DNA of 7,093 nt from NCBI GenBank assembly GCA_947488645.1, contig CANLAC010000062.1, positions 1 through 7,093 on the forward strand. Reading direction: 5' to 3'. Both the position numbers and the translations under genes were made by a program. The stretch is from Actinomycetota bacterium. GTDB taxonomy: Bacteria > Actinomycetota > Actinomycetes > Nanopelagicales > Nanopelagicaceae. The notes under the pieces are model-generated. The model was not told the DNA's origin and did not search any database. It saw nothing but the letters and a program-made list of their open reading frames with translations. Positions 6,657-7,093 of this stretch are shown in pieces; the first letter of the stretch is position 1, and the number at the start of each line of letters is the position of its first letter.

Positions 6657-7093
6657 TTATGCCTTGATTGCTCCGAGAAGAACGATCTTTCCGTTCTTGA
6701 TTACGAAGCCGTTTACATCTGCACCAGATACTTCACCCTTGTCATCAAACTGTAGGACCTTTGAAAGACCCTTTGATGACTTAGTTGATACGTACTTGTT
6801 GATTGTCGCACGTGTTGTGTTTCCTGCCTTGATTGCCTCAAGGAAGAAGTTAGCAGCATCGTATGACTCTGTTGTGTAAACGCCAGGCTTCCATCCAGCC
6901 TTGATCATTTCAGCTGCAAGCTTTGGAGACGCTGTCTCCATTGGGATCGCTGGAGCTGAAAGTAGTGCACCTTCTGCTGCCTTACGAGCAAGCTTTACGA
7001 ACTGATCATCAAGTACTCCGTCGCCAGCAGCAAATACTGCCTTTGAACCTGAGTCACGAAGCTGCTTTACAAGTACTGCAGCCTGTGAGAAGT
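6657..7093 (-). CDS. livK: Branched-chain amino acid ABC transporter, substrate-binding protein (C-terminal part, truncated by window edge)
   Basis: The frame is open from the right edge to a TAA at 6657-6659, giving the last 144 residues; signal peptide and N-terminal lobe lie outside the window. The visible chain starts FSQAAVLVKQLRDSGSKAVF and continues without a stop, so an internal Met at 6941 is not the start. Family features of the type I periplasmic-binding fold are the segment DDQFVKLARKAAEGALLSAP, the conserved YTTESYDAANFFLEAIKAG block and, near the end, FDDKGEV. In an actinobacterium this would normally be a lipoprotein or secreted protein, but that end cannot be seen. It captures the amino acid and delivers it to LivH/LivM. 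It is the promoter-proximal gene of the operon as visible. The C-terminus follows the Leu/Ile/Val-binding family, but amide/urea-binding relatives look alike, so the symbol is by context. Confidence 0.9.
   Translation of the reverse strand, partial: FSQAAVLVKQLRDSGSKAVFAAGDGVLDDQFVKLARKAAEGALLSAPAIPMETASPKLAAEMIKAGWKPGVYTTESYDAANFFLEAIKAGNTTRATINKYVSTKSSKGLSKVLQFDDKGEVSGADVNGFVIKNGKIVLLGAIKA

Noticed and set aside
6517..6879. Plus-strand open frame of 120 codons spanning the livK-livH gap
   Set aside because: It runs antisense across the hairpins, livH start and livK end; both flanking genes have clear family motifs on the minus strand, so this frame is spurious.
6657..6941. Separate 94-residue gene starting at the Met at 6941
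   Set aside because: The same frame continues open to the window edge with sequence typical of the binding-protein C-terminal lobe, so this Met is internal to a larger truncated gene.
1..7093. A previously undescribed defence, mobile or biosynthetic system
   Set aside because: Every substantial open frame is assigned to a well-known housekeeping or transport family; there are no direct repeats, integrase or transposase signatures, or unexplained gaps over 82 bp.

Overview
The window looks like chromosomal DNA from a low-to-mid-GC actinobacterium. By eye the base composition is roughly mid-40s % GC. Three things point that way: the PolA has a dead 3'-5' exonuclease domain and a Tyr in the O-helix; polA and its divergent partner lack Shine-Dalgarno leaders and instead carry a TANNNT hexamer just before the ATG; and, as I recall, polA and a liv operon also lie near each other in Streptomyces. 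The freshwater acI group (Nanopelagicales) fits, but this is an inference from composition and recall, not a database result.

Layout: positions 1-37 may hold the last codons of a plus-strand gene. polA (38-2623, minus) encodes a full-length 861-residue DNA polymerase I. A 34-bp gap carrying two opposed promoter-like hexamers separates it from a divergent hotdog-fold acyl-CoA thioesterase (2658-3068, plus; MenI/EntH-like). Three bases after the thioesterase stop, the convergent branched-chain amino acid ABC transporter operon ends. Read in its own direction (right to left) this operon is: livK-type binding protein (C-terminal 144 residues only, cut by the window edge), an 82-bp gap with two tandem hairpins, livH, livM, livG, livF. 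The junctions livH/livM and livM/livG overlap by one base (TAATG), and livG/livF overlap by 11 bases.

How the genes work together: LivK captures leucine/isoleucine/valine or related amino acids or amides outside the membrane, LivH and LivM form the membrane channel, and LivG and LivF power it by ATP hydrolysis. The hairpins between livK and livH probably keep the binding-protein transcript in excess over the membrane and ATPase transcripts. polA and the thioesterase are separate units with no obvious functional link to the transporter. Coding density is very high, and no gene-free stretch longer than 82 bp exists. I see no mobile elements, CRISPR arrays, tRNA or rRNA genes, and no clearly novel system. 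The most interesting signals are the paired leaderless promoters and the tandem hairpins.
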